64,000 bases of DNA, taken from Pseudevernia furfuracea. Taxonomy: Eukaryota; Ascomycota; Lecanoromycetes; Lecanorales; Parmeliaceae. The DNA lies in contig JAIUPT010000019.1 of assembly GCA_022315425.1 (NCBI GenBank), positions 992,001 to 1,056,000 of the forward strand. The letters run 5' to 3'. Made by a program: the position numbers and the translations under genes. Below the pieces are notes generated by a model. That model searched no databases and was not told the origin of the DNA. It worked only from the letters and a program-made list of their open reading frames with translations. Shown here piece by piece: positions 11,548-22,061 of this stretch. Each line of letters starts with the position of its first letter. Position 1 is the stretch's first letter.

Positions 11548-13714
11548 ATGCCTCATTTTGGTGGTGTCACCGTCCACGTCACTGACTCTCATGGCAAAAA
11601 TCTTCAGGAGTGGGGGATCCAATATCTACGGCAGCATACCGAGGGAAAGAGAATTTCTGCATACATCCAGTCTGAAACGGATGTCTCATTTCAGGTCTCA
11701 TTGCAGCCAGATATCCCATTCATCGAGCACGTTCCTCCATCAGACGCATCGGGAGGCGAGAATAGTTATACGAGAAAACAACCCGGACATCTAAAGGCCG
11801 GTTCGGAGGACCGCTCTACAGACCGGGATCATGAGAAGACGAGCAAAAATACCCTTTCGTCCCCAGTCCGACCATCTACAACACCCCAAAGTCACACCCC
11901 ACCTGATTTTGCGTTTCTAGCTATACTCTATCTTGATGGTCGAAGACTACCAGAGCGTAAGATCATCGTCTACACCGATCCTGCCGACAAAGACTTCAAT
12001 TTCCCGAGCGGCAAAGTTGCGTTCAAACACCGTTGGGTACAGTCAGCCAATGGAAAGATGACCGAACATGCTTGGGTGTTCAAGGAAAAGGCTATCGATA
12101 CAGTCTTTGACAAATTGATGATCGCCGGGTCTCAAGCCAACATAGAGGACCAGGATGACGATGCTCTGATCAAAGCTATGGAGTCCTCAAGACTCGATGC
12201 CCAAGGCATGACGGAGAAAGAGAGCAAAGTTGGTCAAATTGTGGTTGAGCTCAAGAGAGTAGTTTTGGGGAACAAGAGAAAAGAAGCGAACTACCGCTCG
12301 CACCACCAAGAAGGCCAGGACGAGGACATCGATATGGAGGGATTTTGGCGGGATATTACGCATGCGACTGGGTAAATCTGGACTATTGTCCCAATTTACG
12401 TACACTGTGCTGATGTGTCCAAACTTAGATTCGTTCGCAAAAACACTCTTGATTCCCAGCCGTTGCGAGTGGTGGATTACTGTGCGTACATCTCGAAGTT
12501 GTTACCTCCTACTTGGTACCAAGCCTGAGTCACAAGACTCATTTCGCGAGCAAACATCTCATTATACTCTTTAGACCTATGTCTTAAACTCAGGTTTCTT
12601 GCCTTGAGGACGCAATTCTGACTGCAGATTTTGCGTAGGGCCCTACAAACCGGACGAGGGACTTTACGCTACCTTCCAATTCTTCTATAGAAGTCGAGGT
12701 ACGTGTATCCGAATGTATACTCATGGCACAAGGCCATTTGCTATTGACCTGGCTGATCCTCTACTAGAACAGCTGCAAAAATTCCAGTTTCCGGGGTTTC
12801 CGCCCCTTCCCACGATAACAACAGCTAGGCCAACAAGAATTCTGAATGCTCGGATGGCCGATTTGGCACCCCTGAGTATCTCCCGACCCCTGGACCAGAA
12901 GACCAAGGAAATACCGCGTGATCAAGATTCGTACGAAGCGAAGGTTAAAAGGAGAGGATTCAAGCCCGATGACAGTCAAAAACATGACTTTGGTTCTGAG
13001 TATCGTGACATACGAACAATGTCGCCGTCTGCTGTGGACAACGTTTATAAGGGCAAGAAGCTGCCAACATATCCGGCCGCTCCATTACCATTCCTTGCCA
13101 ACAAACAGTTTGAGAACACAAAATTTGATCCTCTTTCCCTGAAGACTAGCCCGACCACTGCAGAGGCACCCTTCTTAGCAGGACAAGCTATGGCTTCAGA
13201 TGTCAAGTACAAGCTACAACCTCAAGAACACGCCCGCCAGTCCTTCAATTCAGACACTCTTCCTCCCATTATCGCAGAATCCTCATCATCCCTTCCATCA
13301 TCAACCGACTTTACCAAAGAGCAAATAGCCAGCATCACGGACAAGGATGCCTATCGCCCTAGTGCAGGTGAACCTTATCCAAGCGATCAAGAGGAAGGCG
13401 CTGACGACGAGCACGCAACGGAATCAGACCTCGAAACCCACGCCGGTGATGACGATTTCAACCACGCTGCTAAACCCGAGGAAGAGGATGAAGGCTACGA
13501 TAGCCTGCAGTCTCAGTTCAAGAACGTCAAGATTCGTAAGCGTCAACGTGACGAAAGTGAGGATGCAGAGGATGACAATGAAGCCTGGAGAGGGGCCGAT
13601 GCTGCTCATCTAGATGGCGATGGAAAACAGAATGCTCTGAAGCTGCCTTTGACGGAGGAAGAGCGTGCACATCGAGGCAAGAAATCGAGAACCGCAAAAA
13701 AGGGGGTCGAGTAG
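11548..13714 (+). CDS. DUF7918-like nuclear protein, function unknown
   Basis: Predicted protein of about 650 residues. Exons 11548-12371, 12429-12481 and 12639-13714; splice sites 12485/12628 also keep the frame and give 655 residues. The start ATG at 11548 opens a beta-rich N-terminal domain (FGGVTVHVTDSHGKNLQEW, AILYLDGRR, then VFKEKAIDT) that resembles the fungal DUF7918 fold; I place it there by pattern only. The C-terminal half is disordered and charged, with a KIRKRQRDESEDAEDD patch and a KKSRTAKK tail suggesting nuclear location. No catalytic motif is visible. Confidence 0.7.
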
Positions 13715-14085
13715 CCCAAATATGTATATCATGAGCTGAGCAGGAAATGCTACTTGAGGAAGTGGCACTGCGGTCAAGACAATGCTAGGCCTCTGGGGTG
13801 GAGACTCTATTTGAGCTTCAAGAGTTGAAATTTCGCCTGCAGGGCCAATGATTCTTCGATTGGGTCAATTCTCGTCCGGTGTAGCGAATTCTAATCAGGT
13901 GCATCAAGCACAGACTATGTCATTAATGATGTTCTCATTCGATGGTTGATTTGGAAATGGTTTGATGTAAAATTAGGTATCTCCCTTTATGCACTGGGGT
14001 CGAAGCCTCCGATGCAACCTCGAATGCTAGTCTATGCAATAAAAATCATAGCAGGCAGCTCGAGCTGCTTGTGCCCCGCTCTTGC
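13715..14085. other. Convergent 3' region
   Basis: About 370 bp between two convergent genes (DUF7918-like, + and Doa1-like, -). Should hold both 3' untranslated regions; an AATAAAAATCA stretch lies at about 14038. No gene seen. Confidence 0.4.
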
Positions 14086-16557
14086 CTAACCCTTCAACAT
14101 GGCCCTTATCTCCCCCACAACTCCTTTAATCCTCGGCTCCTTGACAGCAGACTCCACCTTGCCCAACGACCCAGCAAGATCATAGACCTCTTTCGCAGCT
14201 TCCAGCACCTCCTCCCCCAGACCCAATAACGTGCCGACCGCCACAAGACCACGGTAGGCGGCTTCTGAGTCCTTAACACTGCTGATGAGAGATATGAGGT
14301 CGTCAAGGAGCATTAGCCCACGATCTATTGACGACGGGAGAGAAGAGTGAGAGGATGAAGTGAGGAGGACAGCGTAATTAAGATAGAGCGTTGCAATTGC
14401 TATGGTGAGATTGCGATTGGTCGTGCCTCCCGAAGAGCATTTGACAAGTTCGTGAATCTTGTCGAAGTCATTATCTGCGAGATCCCGGCCAGATGTTGTG
14501 TCAAAAAGGTTGCCGCAAGCGCGGACAGATAACATAATGTTATTTTCTCGATCTTTATCATCAAAGCCGCTACTAGCGAGGATGTCGATCACATTTGACG
14601 AGGATGAGGTGCGATACTCCGCTAATGCTGGGGTAGCAGCGGCGAGTAGACGGAGGAGATCCAGGGCTGGAAGACGGTGGGATGGGGGCCAGCTTGTGAG
14701 GATGTAAAAGACGAGGGGTATGCCGGTCGTAAGGGCGGGATTTGACGATGGAGTGCTGGAAAGACTCTGTTCTAATGCTTTGATCATTGCTTCGAGTTCG
14801 GCAAGGAGCTCCTTATTAAGAGAGATATCCTTGGAGCCATCTTGGATAAGCTGCTCACTGAGCTCTTCGATCTTCGTGCGAACAGTACGGAGATTTGCCG
14901 TTTTAATGGAGAGGTAAGTTGTTTGAGGGAGGACCTTAGGACGCGAGGTTGAAGATAGTGATGGAGAAGGGGTTGGTGCGGTCTGGCCAGGCTGATATGC
15001 ACCGCTGCCCCATGGGTCTGCACCAGATGGCGCGTGTGAGGCTTGCCCAATTTTAGCTCCTTGTGTGTTAGTAATGATGAAATTGGCGACCTGTTCCAAG
15101 TAGGTAACCGGCAGCTCATTGTTCGCTATGAATGTCGTTGCAGCCTCGTACGGATTTTGTGAAAGATTGTAGGGCAATTTCAATGGCGGCTTGCCATCCT
15201 CAATGTCAACATCGAAGACATAATCGTAGTCTTTACCTCCGTAGCTGGTCTTCTTCCCACTGCTACCAACAGCGTCCACTACCGTACCCACATTCATCCA
15301 TGACTGTGATCCTTGAGACCATTGGTGAGCACTGACGCTGCCATCCGGCTCTCGGATCATTACTACTTGGCCTTCTTTGGTCCCTGACCTCTGCTGCAGA
15401 AACTCTGGACCATGCAGCTTCTCTTTATTGACATCGCCGACTTGTTGTTGAGGTATTGACGACGATTTCACTGAGTCCTCGAAACCTTGGATTGCTTCTG
15501 GCTCGGCTTGTCGACCGCTGTCTCTGCTGAAGACTCGTACTTTCCGGTCACTGGCTCCACTGACAATGTCGCCATTTTCTGAACAAGCTGCCACCCCCCA
15601 GACTGATATTGCTGGGTGGGTGATTGTCTGTATGCATTGATTGCCTCTCCATATTCGTACTGTCCGATCTTCGCCCGAGCTCACAAGCTCGCCGTTTGGT
15701 GAGCTGACCAAGGAATATATGAAGTTCTCATGACCAATCAGCTCCCCAACTTGTCGCCCATCGAGCTTCCACAGTCGGATTACACCGTCGTTGCCGGCTG
15801 AGGCAAAGTCTGCGCCAGATGGATGATCCGATGGGACCCGGCACAGAGCTCTGACAACATCCGTGCTTCCTTTGATCGTATGTGAGAACTTGCCTCTAGC
15901 GTCGAATATCCTTATGAGTTTGTCCGCACACCCTATCGGTAGCCCCAATCAGCCCCTTCGCTCTACATTGATCTCTATCGTCCGAGACCCACCTGTGATT
16001 ACAGTGTCCGAGTCGTAAGCCAAGACGCTCCACACGCTACCTTCATGTCCCTCGAGAAGGGCTTCACACTCCCATTTTCCTATCTTCCACAGCCTCGCTG
16101 AACCATCCCAACTGCCACTGACTACAAAGCCCGCATCGGCGCGAACATCCAGTGCACATACGTTATGGCTGTGTCCTAGGAGTAGAGCTTCGGCATTGTC
16201 TTCTGGTGGCTTGCCGGGCTGCCGAACCTCTATTATCGTATCTTTGCCTCCAGATATTATCAGGCCGTCAGGATACTCTGATGTGGGGGGGAGGTAGGCG
16301 ACAGCGTTGATGAAGGCGGAGCCATGCGAGGAAATGGAGCAGTCATATTTGGGAGGGTTGTGGGACAGTAACTTCCATAGGCGGACAGTAGCATCTCTCG
16401 AGGCGGAGAGAACAAAGGATGGATGAGGGAAGATAACACCGCGAACCTGGATGTGATTAGTTCTTGAGATTCTAGACTATGACTGATAAGAGGGGTAACC
16501 CCGACTCACGTCGTCTTCATGTTCCTCAAGGGACGCTGAGAGCTTGTACTCGGTCAT
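14086..16557 (-). CDS. doa1: Doa1/PLAA ubiquitin-binding WD40 protein (Ufd3/Lub1)
   Basis: Predicted 782 residues. Exons 16557-16510, 16446-15993, 15932-14086. Seven-bladed WD40 repeats fill the first 320 residues (for example SASRDATVRLWK, SGSWDGSARLWK, SSGEDRTVRIW). A PFU domain follows near residues 390-470 (YDYVFDVDIEDG, PYNLSQNPYEAAT) and a C-terminal helical PUL domain near 510-782. This order is specific to the PLAA/Doa1 family, a Cdc48/p97 cofactor that maintains ubiquitin levels and takes part in ubiquitin-dependent degradation and sorting. Length is close to the family norm of 715-800. Intron ends and frame are clean. Confidence 0.93.
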
Positions 16558-16730
16558 TTTTAGTGTTGGCTTGCGGGTGAAAGAGTAAGGTATGAATGAG
16601 TTAGAATGTTTTCATTGCAGGAAAGCAGCCTTGGAATGAGTAGAGTAGTTAGCATCAAGTTATGTGGAAATGGCAACAACGCACGTTTAGTGACTAAGTC
16701 AAGCATCAGTGGCCTGCGTGCCAGTGTACT

Positions 16731-16752
16731 CCGTATGGAGAACTCCATACGG
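16731..16752. repeat. Short inverted repeat (10-bp stem, 2-base loop)
   Basis: CCGTATGGAG, AA, CTCCATACGG: a perfect hairpin-forming palindrome in the promoter of the Doa1-like gene, about 175 bp upstream of its start. Function unknown; a protein-binding site is possible. Confidence 0.7.
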
Positions 16753-17741
16753 TACTACTTATTGACTACGTAAGCGGAGAACATGGCCACCGTTCGCTTA
16801 GAAATGAGCATGAGCCCTAATCGATAAGGGAAGCATACGATCTTAGTGCGGGTGTAATGTTCCTGTTTTGTATTCATGGGTAAACCTAAAACTATTAAAG
16901 CCAGTCCTCCTCCTTGGACTACTGTTGTGGCTAGCAACCTCTATCAGAAAGAAACCGCCGGCTAGGATCCATTTCGCGTGTTTAATGAGACCAGATTCGC
17001 CTCGCCTCTGGCCATACCATCGAGAAAAGCAAGACAAAGGTATCAGGATGTTGGGCTATCCTGAGTTCGATTCGGTATGAGTAGATCTTTAGCCTGTTGC
17101 GATTTCGAGGGTCATTAGAGACCACGTTTCGCAACGAGAAATGGGGGTAGTTGATCGTTATCTTATAGTCACATGCGTATAGTGGAATGCTCTCCGCCCT
17201 TGCCTACGAACAGCGCTGAGTGAAACAGTAAAGCTCTCAAATAAAAGAGCAATTGCTTCGTAATGCAGTAGTGCGCCGAGAGGCGAAGAAGACGGATTTT
17301 CTGTAAAATATCGTTGTTCTTTTCCATCGCTACGCATAGACCTGGAATCAAGGTTCTGTAAGAGCAGTAGAGTATTGAAAGGTAAAGTAGTGTCTTCGTG
17401 CTTACAGAACCTTACCTTACCTTAGGCTCTCAGTATTCCGGCATACCTTCTTTTGTTGGCTGACATATTGCTCGGCGGGCGGACCTACACTAACTTCCTA
17501 GCTCCTTCAAAACCACGCCGATGGCTAGACGCTCGTTCCTTGTCCGCCGCAGCAGTGAGATGATATAAAAGTCTCTAAGAGTCCAAGGTCATGGAAGTCT
17601 TCTCAATGGAGACCAATGAAGAATTGAGCGCGCAAGAAGGCATTGGCAGATTCCCAATGGTACACTTGTCGGCTGAGGAATGATTTTAGGGGAAAGGATG
17701 AGGAAGAGACGTCGTCTTTTTGTAGTGGATGGGCCGAAACA

Positions 17742-17781
17742 CTGTGGCTCTGTGGCTCTGTGGCTCTGTGGCTCTGTGGCT
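17742..17781. repeat. Tandem repeat, unit CTGTGGCT x5
   Basis: Five exact copies of the 8-base unit CTGTGGCT in the intergenic region upstream of the STRAP-like gene. A simple minisatellite. Confidence 0.9.
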
Positions 17782-18242
17782 CGATAGGCGAGCATTAGCG
17801 GCGATCACTTTATCCCGGTCTTCCACTACTGCACTACTGGTGCATACATAAAGTACCGTATCTTGCTCATGTTAAGGTCTTTCTTTGTACTCCCGCTAGT
17901 ATTCTGTGTTCCCATCTTTCCTGTTACTGTCTCTCAATGCTGGAGGAGTATCTCAGCTCCTACTATTTCCTCCGTAGCTTGGATAGGCCCAGCTCAGAGT
18001 TCATTTACGAATTTACGACATCTCATGAAAGTGAATAACAATAACAAGTATCAGCTCTCGGAGAAATACACCCACCTTCCTTTGTTCAGCATTTCACGTG
18101 AGCTCAGAAATCATTCACCAAATTCTAGTGCTCACCATTGTATCCACTCTCATTCGACTCTTGAGCCTCAGCTGCCATTAAGACCCTCTCTATCTTTTCC
18201 TCACCGCCTCTCATTTTCCACTCCACTACTTCAACGTCCACC

Positions 18243-19543
18243 ATGGGTGAGCCTTCACTGTCTTTTACGCCTGTTACTATGGCACCCACTCCCCAGCAAA
18301 GTACAAGCTTCTGGATCTGACTTCGACACTTCCGACACATAGTACCAAAGGCTGACTTTGCTATCAGAATCGGCCAAAGCAGTGCCCCTGACCTGCCATG
18401 GACACTCTCGTCCGGTTACGCACCTGAGCTTCTCTGACGTTGTCGAGGATGATCAGTATTACCTTATCTCCGCTTGTAAAGGTCGGCAGAGCTTGAAGTT
18501 TATGGTTAGAGGCCAATCACTAAGGAATCGCAGACAATAATCCTATGCTTCGAGACGGAGTGACCGGCGATTGGTGTGCTATACTTGTCCAGCCTGGAAA
18601 CCAGCACTGCTGATATGTCATAGGATCGGCACCTTTATTGGTCACAAAGGAGCATGTTGGCAAGCCCGCCTCTCCTCCGACGCTACGTTCGCAGCCACCG
18701 CTTCCGCAGATTTCTCAGCGTATGTATCTTCGATCATTCTCGCCTTGAGCCTCAGACAAGCTAATGCTGCTCTCCTACAGCAAAGTGTGGGACACTCACA
18801 CTGGCGAATGCCTGCACACCCTTCAACATGCCCACATCGTCCGCGCCGTCGCCTTCCCCTGCCAGCCCCGCCCGCAAATACTGGCAACTGGCGGGTTCGA
18901 AAAGAAACTCATGGTATACGACCTATCACAGTCGGGCACTTCTCCCAACAGCAACTCTTCCTCACCAACTAGCCCAACATTTGGTGCGAACGGCCATGCT
19001 CCACAACCGCCAGGTTATGAAATTGGGCCCGGCGTCCACAAGAGCACGATCAGATCGATAGTTTGGGGTGGTGATCTCAATGTTCTGATCACCGCCTGCG
19101 AGGACAAGAACATTCGATGGTTCGATGTACGTACGCGCTCGCCCATCGCCACATACGCCGTTGACGGGACGATCGGTTCTTGCGAGCTCAACCCCTCCAA
19201 GTCCACGCTCTCCGTCGCGGCAGGTCAATCCGCATACTTCTTCTCTGGCACCTCCCCCGGTCAATTACTCAAATGCTTCACATTTCCTAAGGAAGTGGCA
19301 TCAGTGGCAGTGCACGAAGGAGAGCGAAAATTTGTGACCGGTGGAAAGCAGGATACTTGGGTGAAAGTATGGGACTTGGATGGAGACGGGCAAAGCGATC
19401 CTTTGGACGTATGGAAGGGACACCATGGACCAATTTGGAGTCTGGGTTTCAGCCCAGATGGTAAACTTTGCGCAAGTGGAAGCGAGGATGGGACGGTCAA
19501 GTTATGGAAATTTTGTGATGGAGGTTACGGGCTCTGGAAGTGA
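18243..19543 (+). CDS. STRAP/Unrip-like WD40 protein
   Basis: Predicted 338 residues. Exons 18243-18246, 18368-18481, 18534-18573, 18624-18719, 18781-19543. The family opening is clear: VPLTCHGHSRPVTHLSFS, then GTFIGHKGACWQARLSSDA, ASADFSAKVWDTHTGECL and IVRAVAFP; WD40 blades run to the end (GSEDGTVKLWKF). Serine-threonine kinase receptor-associated proteins are about 330-350 residues; in animals the protein joins the SMN complex, and fungal relatives are linked to splicing or signalling. The coding start is a 4-base exon, ATGG, chosen because only it joins in frame to the conserved segment (MESAKAVPL). One donor, GTCGGC, is weak. Confidence 0.88.
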
Positions 19544-20002
19544 ATGGCATCAAGATTCGAGAACATATTACGGCGGGGGTCTTGCTGAAAGGGACAGGAT
19601 TCGAATTGAAGGTGACAAATACATAAGAGCATCGTCCGGCATAACAGAACGGAGTCTTGGGCGACAGGCGAGATGCCCTTGCATCAGAAGTTGGGGTGGC
19701 CATCTGTGTTCCTGTAAGATATCTTACTACCTTTGATAATACCCCTTTATGTATCGCGATAGATGCAATGATAGAGTTGTGTACTGGATTCCAAGCGATC
19801 TGAAAAGCTGTGAAATTTGTGAAGAGTCTGCTGGACAGGGTAACGCAGTCAAGTTTGCACCCATCATTCAATTTCCATCCGGCCTCTCAGGAAGTGAGGA
19901 GAGTATGTTCGCTCGAACCTGGCACAACAAGCTCTAAAATCATTCAGCATGCATTGGCTCCGCTTACCGCAGAGTCACTTTTTCCTTTTGTCCAACGCCT
20001 TT
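19544..20002. other. Convergent 3' region, STRAP / ALY
   Basis: About 460 bp between two convergent stop codons. No family-like open frame; presumed untranslated regions and terminators. Confidence 0.4.
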
Positions 20003-21554
20003 TCAAATAATCATGTCAACATCGTCATCCTCCACCACGGCCGGTGCCGCACTCTCTTCTTTTTTCTCCCCATTTGCATCCCCGTTCACAGCCTCATTGT
20101 CTTCAGTTTTTGACCCCCAGTAATCTTCCATCTCCCGATCCAGTTCCTCTTGCGTCTTCCTCGGCCGCCCGTTCACCATCCGTGATCCCCTCTCCCTATC
20201 CTCGCCTCTGCCCCTTCCGCCTCGACCATGGATCGGGCTTCTCGCCCTCCCAATTGGACTCCTACGGCGGGGGCTTCTTGTCCTGCTTCTCCTCCGTCTG
20301 CTACCACCCGCCGGGGGGATATAACGGTCGACACCATCAGGGGGTGGCTTCGACGTATCTGTCCTCCGTGAAGCGTCAGGACTTCTAGATCTACTCCTTC
20401 CGCCACCACGTCTCCCAGCTCCAGGCAACTCTACTCTGTCAAATAGGCTCCTGCCAGGCTTGACAGCCGTATCAAAGGGGTTACGCCCGGCCGTAGCTCT
20501 ACCGCGTATTAAGTCGACGCTTGGTGCTGTAGGAAGCAGGGTAAGACGAATTGGTTGGCCAGCTGCATTTGCGCCGTCGAATTCACGTATAGCGCGATTT
20601 GCCGAAGAAATGGAGGCATACGTGACAAAGGCTGTGCCGGAAGAGCGGCCGGCGCGGTCGAATCGAAGAGACAGAGACGTAACAGGGGCGATACGTGTGA
20701 ATAGATCCTGGTACGAGCATACGTTAGCCGAGTCTCTGCGGAAAGAAAGGGCAGAGCTACCTCAAGGTCGTCTTCTGTAAGGTCGTAGTGTAGATTATCA
20801 ACACGGAGTTTGGCACCGGTAGAGAAGCTACATAAAAGTGTCAGATTGAGACAATGCTATTTAGCAAGATCGAAAGGGGCATCTCACCTGTCAGGCTCGG
20901 GCGAGTATCGGTCTAGTCGAGTATCACGTGGTTGGCGATATGGGTGTCGGGCTGGAAGATAATCAATCCCTGCTATTCAGAGGCCTTGTTGCCCGAGACG
21001 CACTGGGAACTTCTTCTTCATCCTCTTTGAATCTGTCGTGCACCCAATCTCTACTTCGGGGTTAGACATAGACTGCGCACAGGAAGGCATGCAGCGGTAC
21101 ACACGCATCGATATCTGTAGCGTCTGCTTTATTATTCCACTATTTTGCCACGGAAGAAGAGGACTAGGTCAGCCTTGTGTCATGTATATCTAAGCACTGT
21201 TTCTCGAATATCGCATCCGTCCATAGCTGAAGGATCGCCAGATGCGACTAAATTGCAGGCGAGGTGAGGAATGAGGTGGAAGAACCTAGGGGTAAAATAG
21301 TGTCAGCATGTTTCATCACGTAGACCTCTACTGCATAGAAGGCATAGATACTTGTGATTAGAGATATGTACCTTTCTTGCATCGTCGCGTGGCCAATTAT
21401 TCTGGCGGCGACCTCGTCCTCTACGGTTGCCTCTTCTCTATAGAATAGATTGAAAAAGTCAGCTTCGAAAACACTAGGTAGAAGATTATCATGTTTGCAG
21501 GAAAAATTGTATTACCTGTCGTTCCGATATCACATCCTCCAAAGGCCGATCCAT
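20003..21554 (-). CDS. ALY/REF-type mRNA export adaptor (Yra1/Mlo3-like)
   Basis: Predicted about 345 residues. Supported exons: 21554-21516, 21437-21372, 21050-21004, 20951-20888, 20827-20761, 20707-20003; a 50-bp exon at 21247-21198 is proposed only because it restores phase. Seen in order: an N-terminal conserved MDRPLEDVISERQ box, an RG-rich patch (RRGNRRGRGRRQ), a DWVHDRFKEDEEE block, an RRM (LRVDNLHYDLTEDDLEDLF, FDRAGRSSGTAFVTY), a long RS/RG-rich region, and a C-terminal RPRKTQEELDREMEDYW box. This is the ALY/Yra1 layout: RNA and helicase Sub2/UAP56 binding and Mex67 recruitment in the nucleus. The 5' half is unusually intron-rich. Confidence 0.85.
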
Positions 21555-22061
21555 TCTTTTTCAATGACAGGCAATGGAGTGCGAACTTTTTCTTTTGTCT
21601 AAAAGGTTGAACTAGGAGCAATATCTGATCATGTTTTTGTGCACATCAGTGGACTATGTGTTGGTAATTGTACTCTAATGGGAACACTTTGGGAGGAAGA
21701 AGGATTGAAGCATTGAAGCATTGGCCTAGTCTGTTAGTCACGTGACGCCTAGTGACCAGGTACTACTGATGAATTCCAAAGATGATATGTGCATTGCTTG
21801 TGACCATCTAAATCTAGTCTACAAGACTCAATCTTATTTACTATAAGGATAACTGTCCCTCTTCTATGAGCGCCAATCCTGCTATGCCCGTGTATCGCTA
21901 GTATGGTCTTAGTGGAGGAGAGTGGCAGTAAGAAGCAGAGACTCAGACTTTCTCTGGAGACTATTGTGGACCAAAAAACCTCTCACGCTGCATGCTGAGT
22001 TTGCTTATTGATGCAAGAATCGGAGAGCACAGCTGAAATAAAGTGAAGCCAAAGATAGTAA
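21555..22061. promoter_or_regulatory. Intergenic, upstream of ALY-like gene
   Basis: About 510 bp between two minus-strand genes. It should hold the ALY promoter and the 3' end of the next gene. A GTCACGTGAC palindrome lies at 21737-21746, a good match to an E-box/CACGTG bHLH site. Nothing else stands out. Confidence 0.4.
21737..21746. promoter_or_regulatory. GTCACGTGAC palindrome (CACGTG E-box)
   Basis: A perfect 10-base palindrome with a CACGTG core, about 185 bp upstream of the start of the ALY-like gene. In fungi such sites are bound by bHLH factors of the Cbf1/Pho4 type; binding here is inference. Confidence 0.45.

Larger units (their letters stand above)
16558..18242. promoter_or_regulatory. 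Divergent intergenic region, Doa1 (-) / STRAP (+)
   Basis: About 1.7 kb without a recognisable gene between divergent genes. It contains a perfect 10-bp stem (16731-16740 with 16743-16752, two-base loop) and an 8-bp tandem repeat at 17742-17781. Several short open frames inside have no family features. The part just before 18243 is pyrimidine-rich, as is common upstream of fungal starts. Confidence 0.45.

Noticed and set aside
17062..17082. tRNA B-box-like sequence GAGTTCGATTC
   Set aside because: No matching A box at the right distance and no cloverleaf could be drawn.
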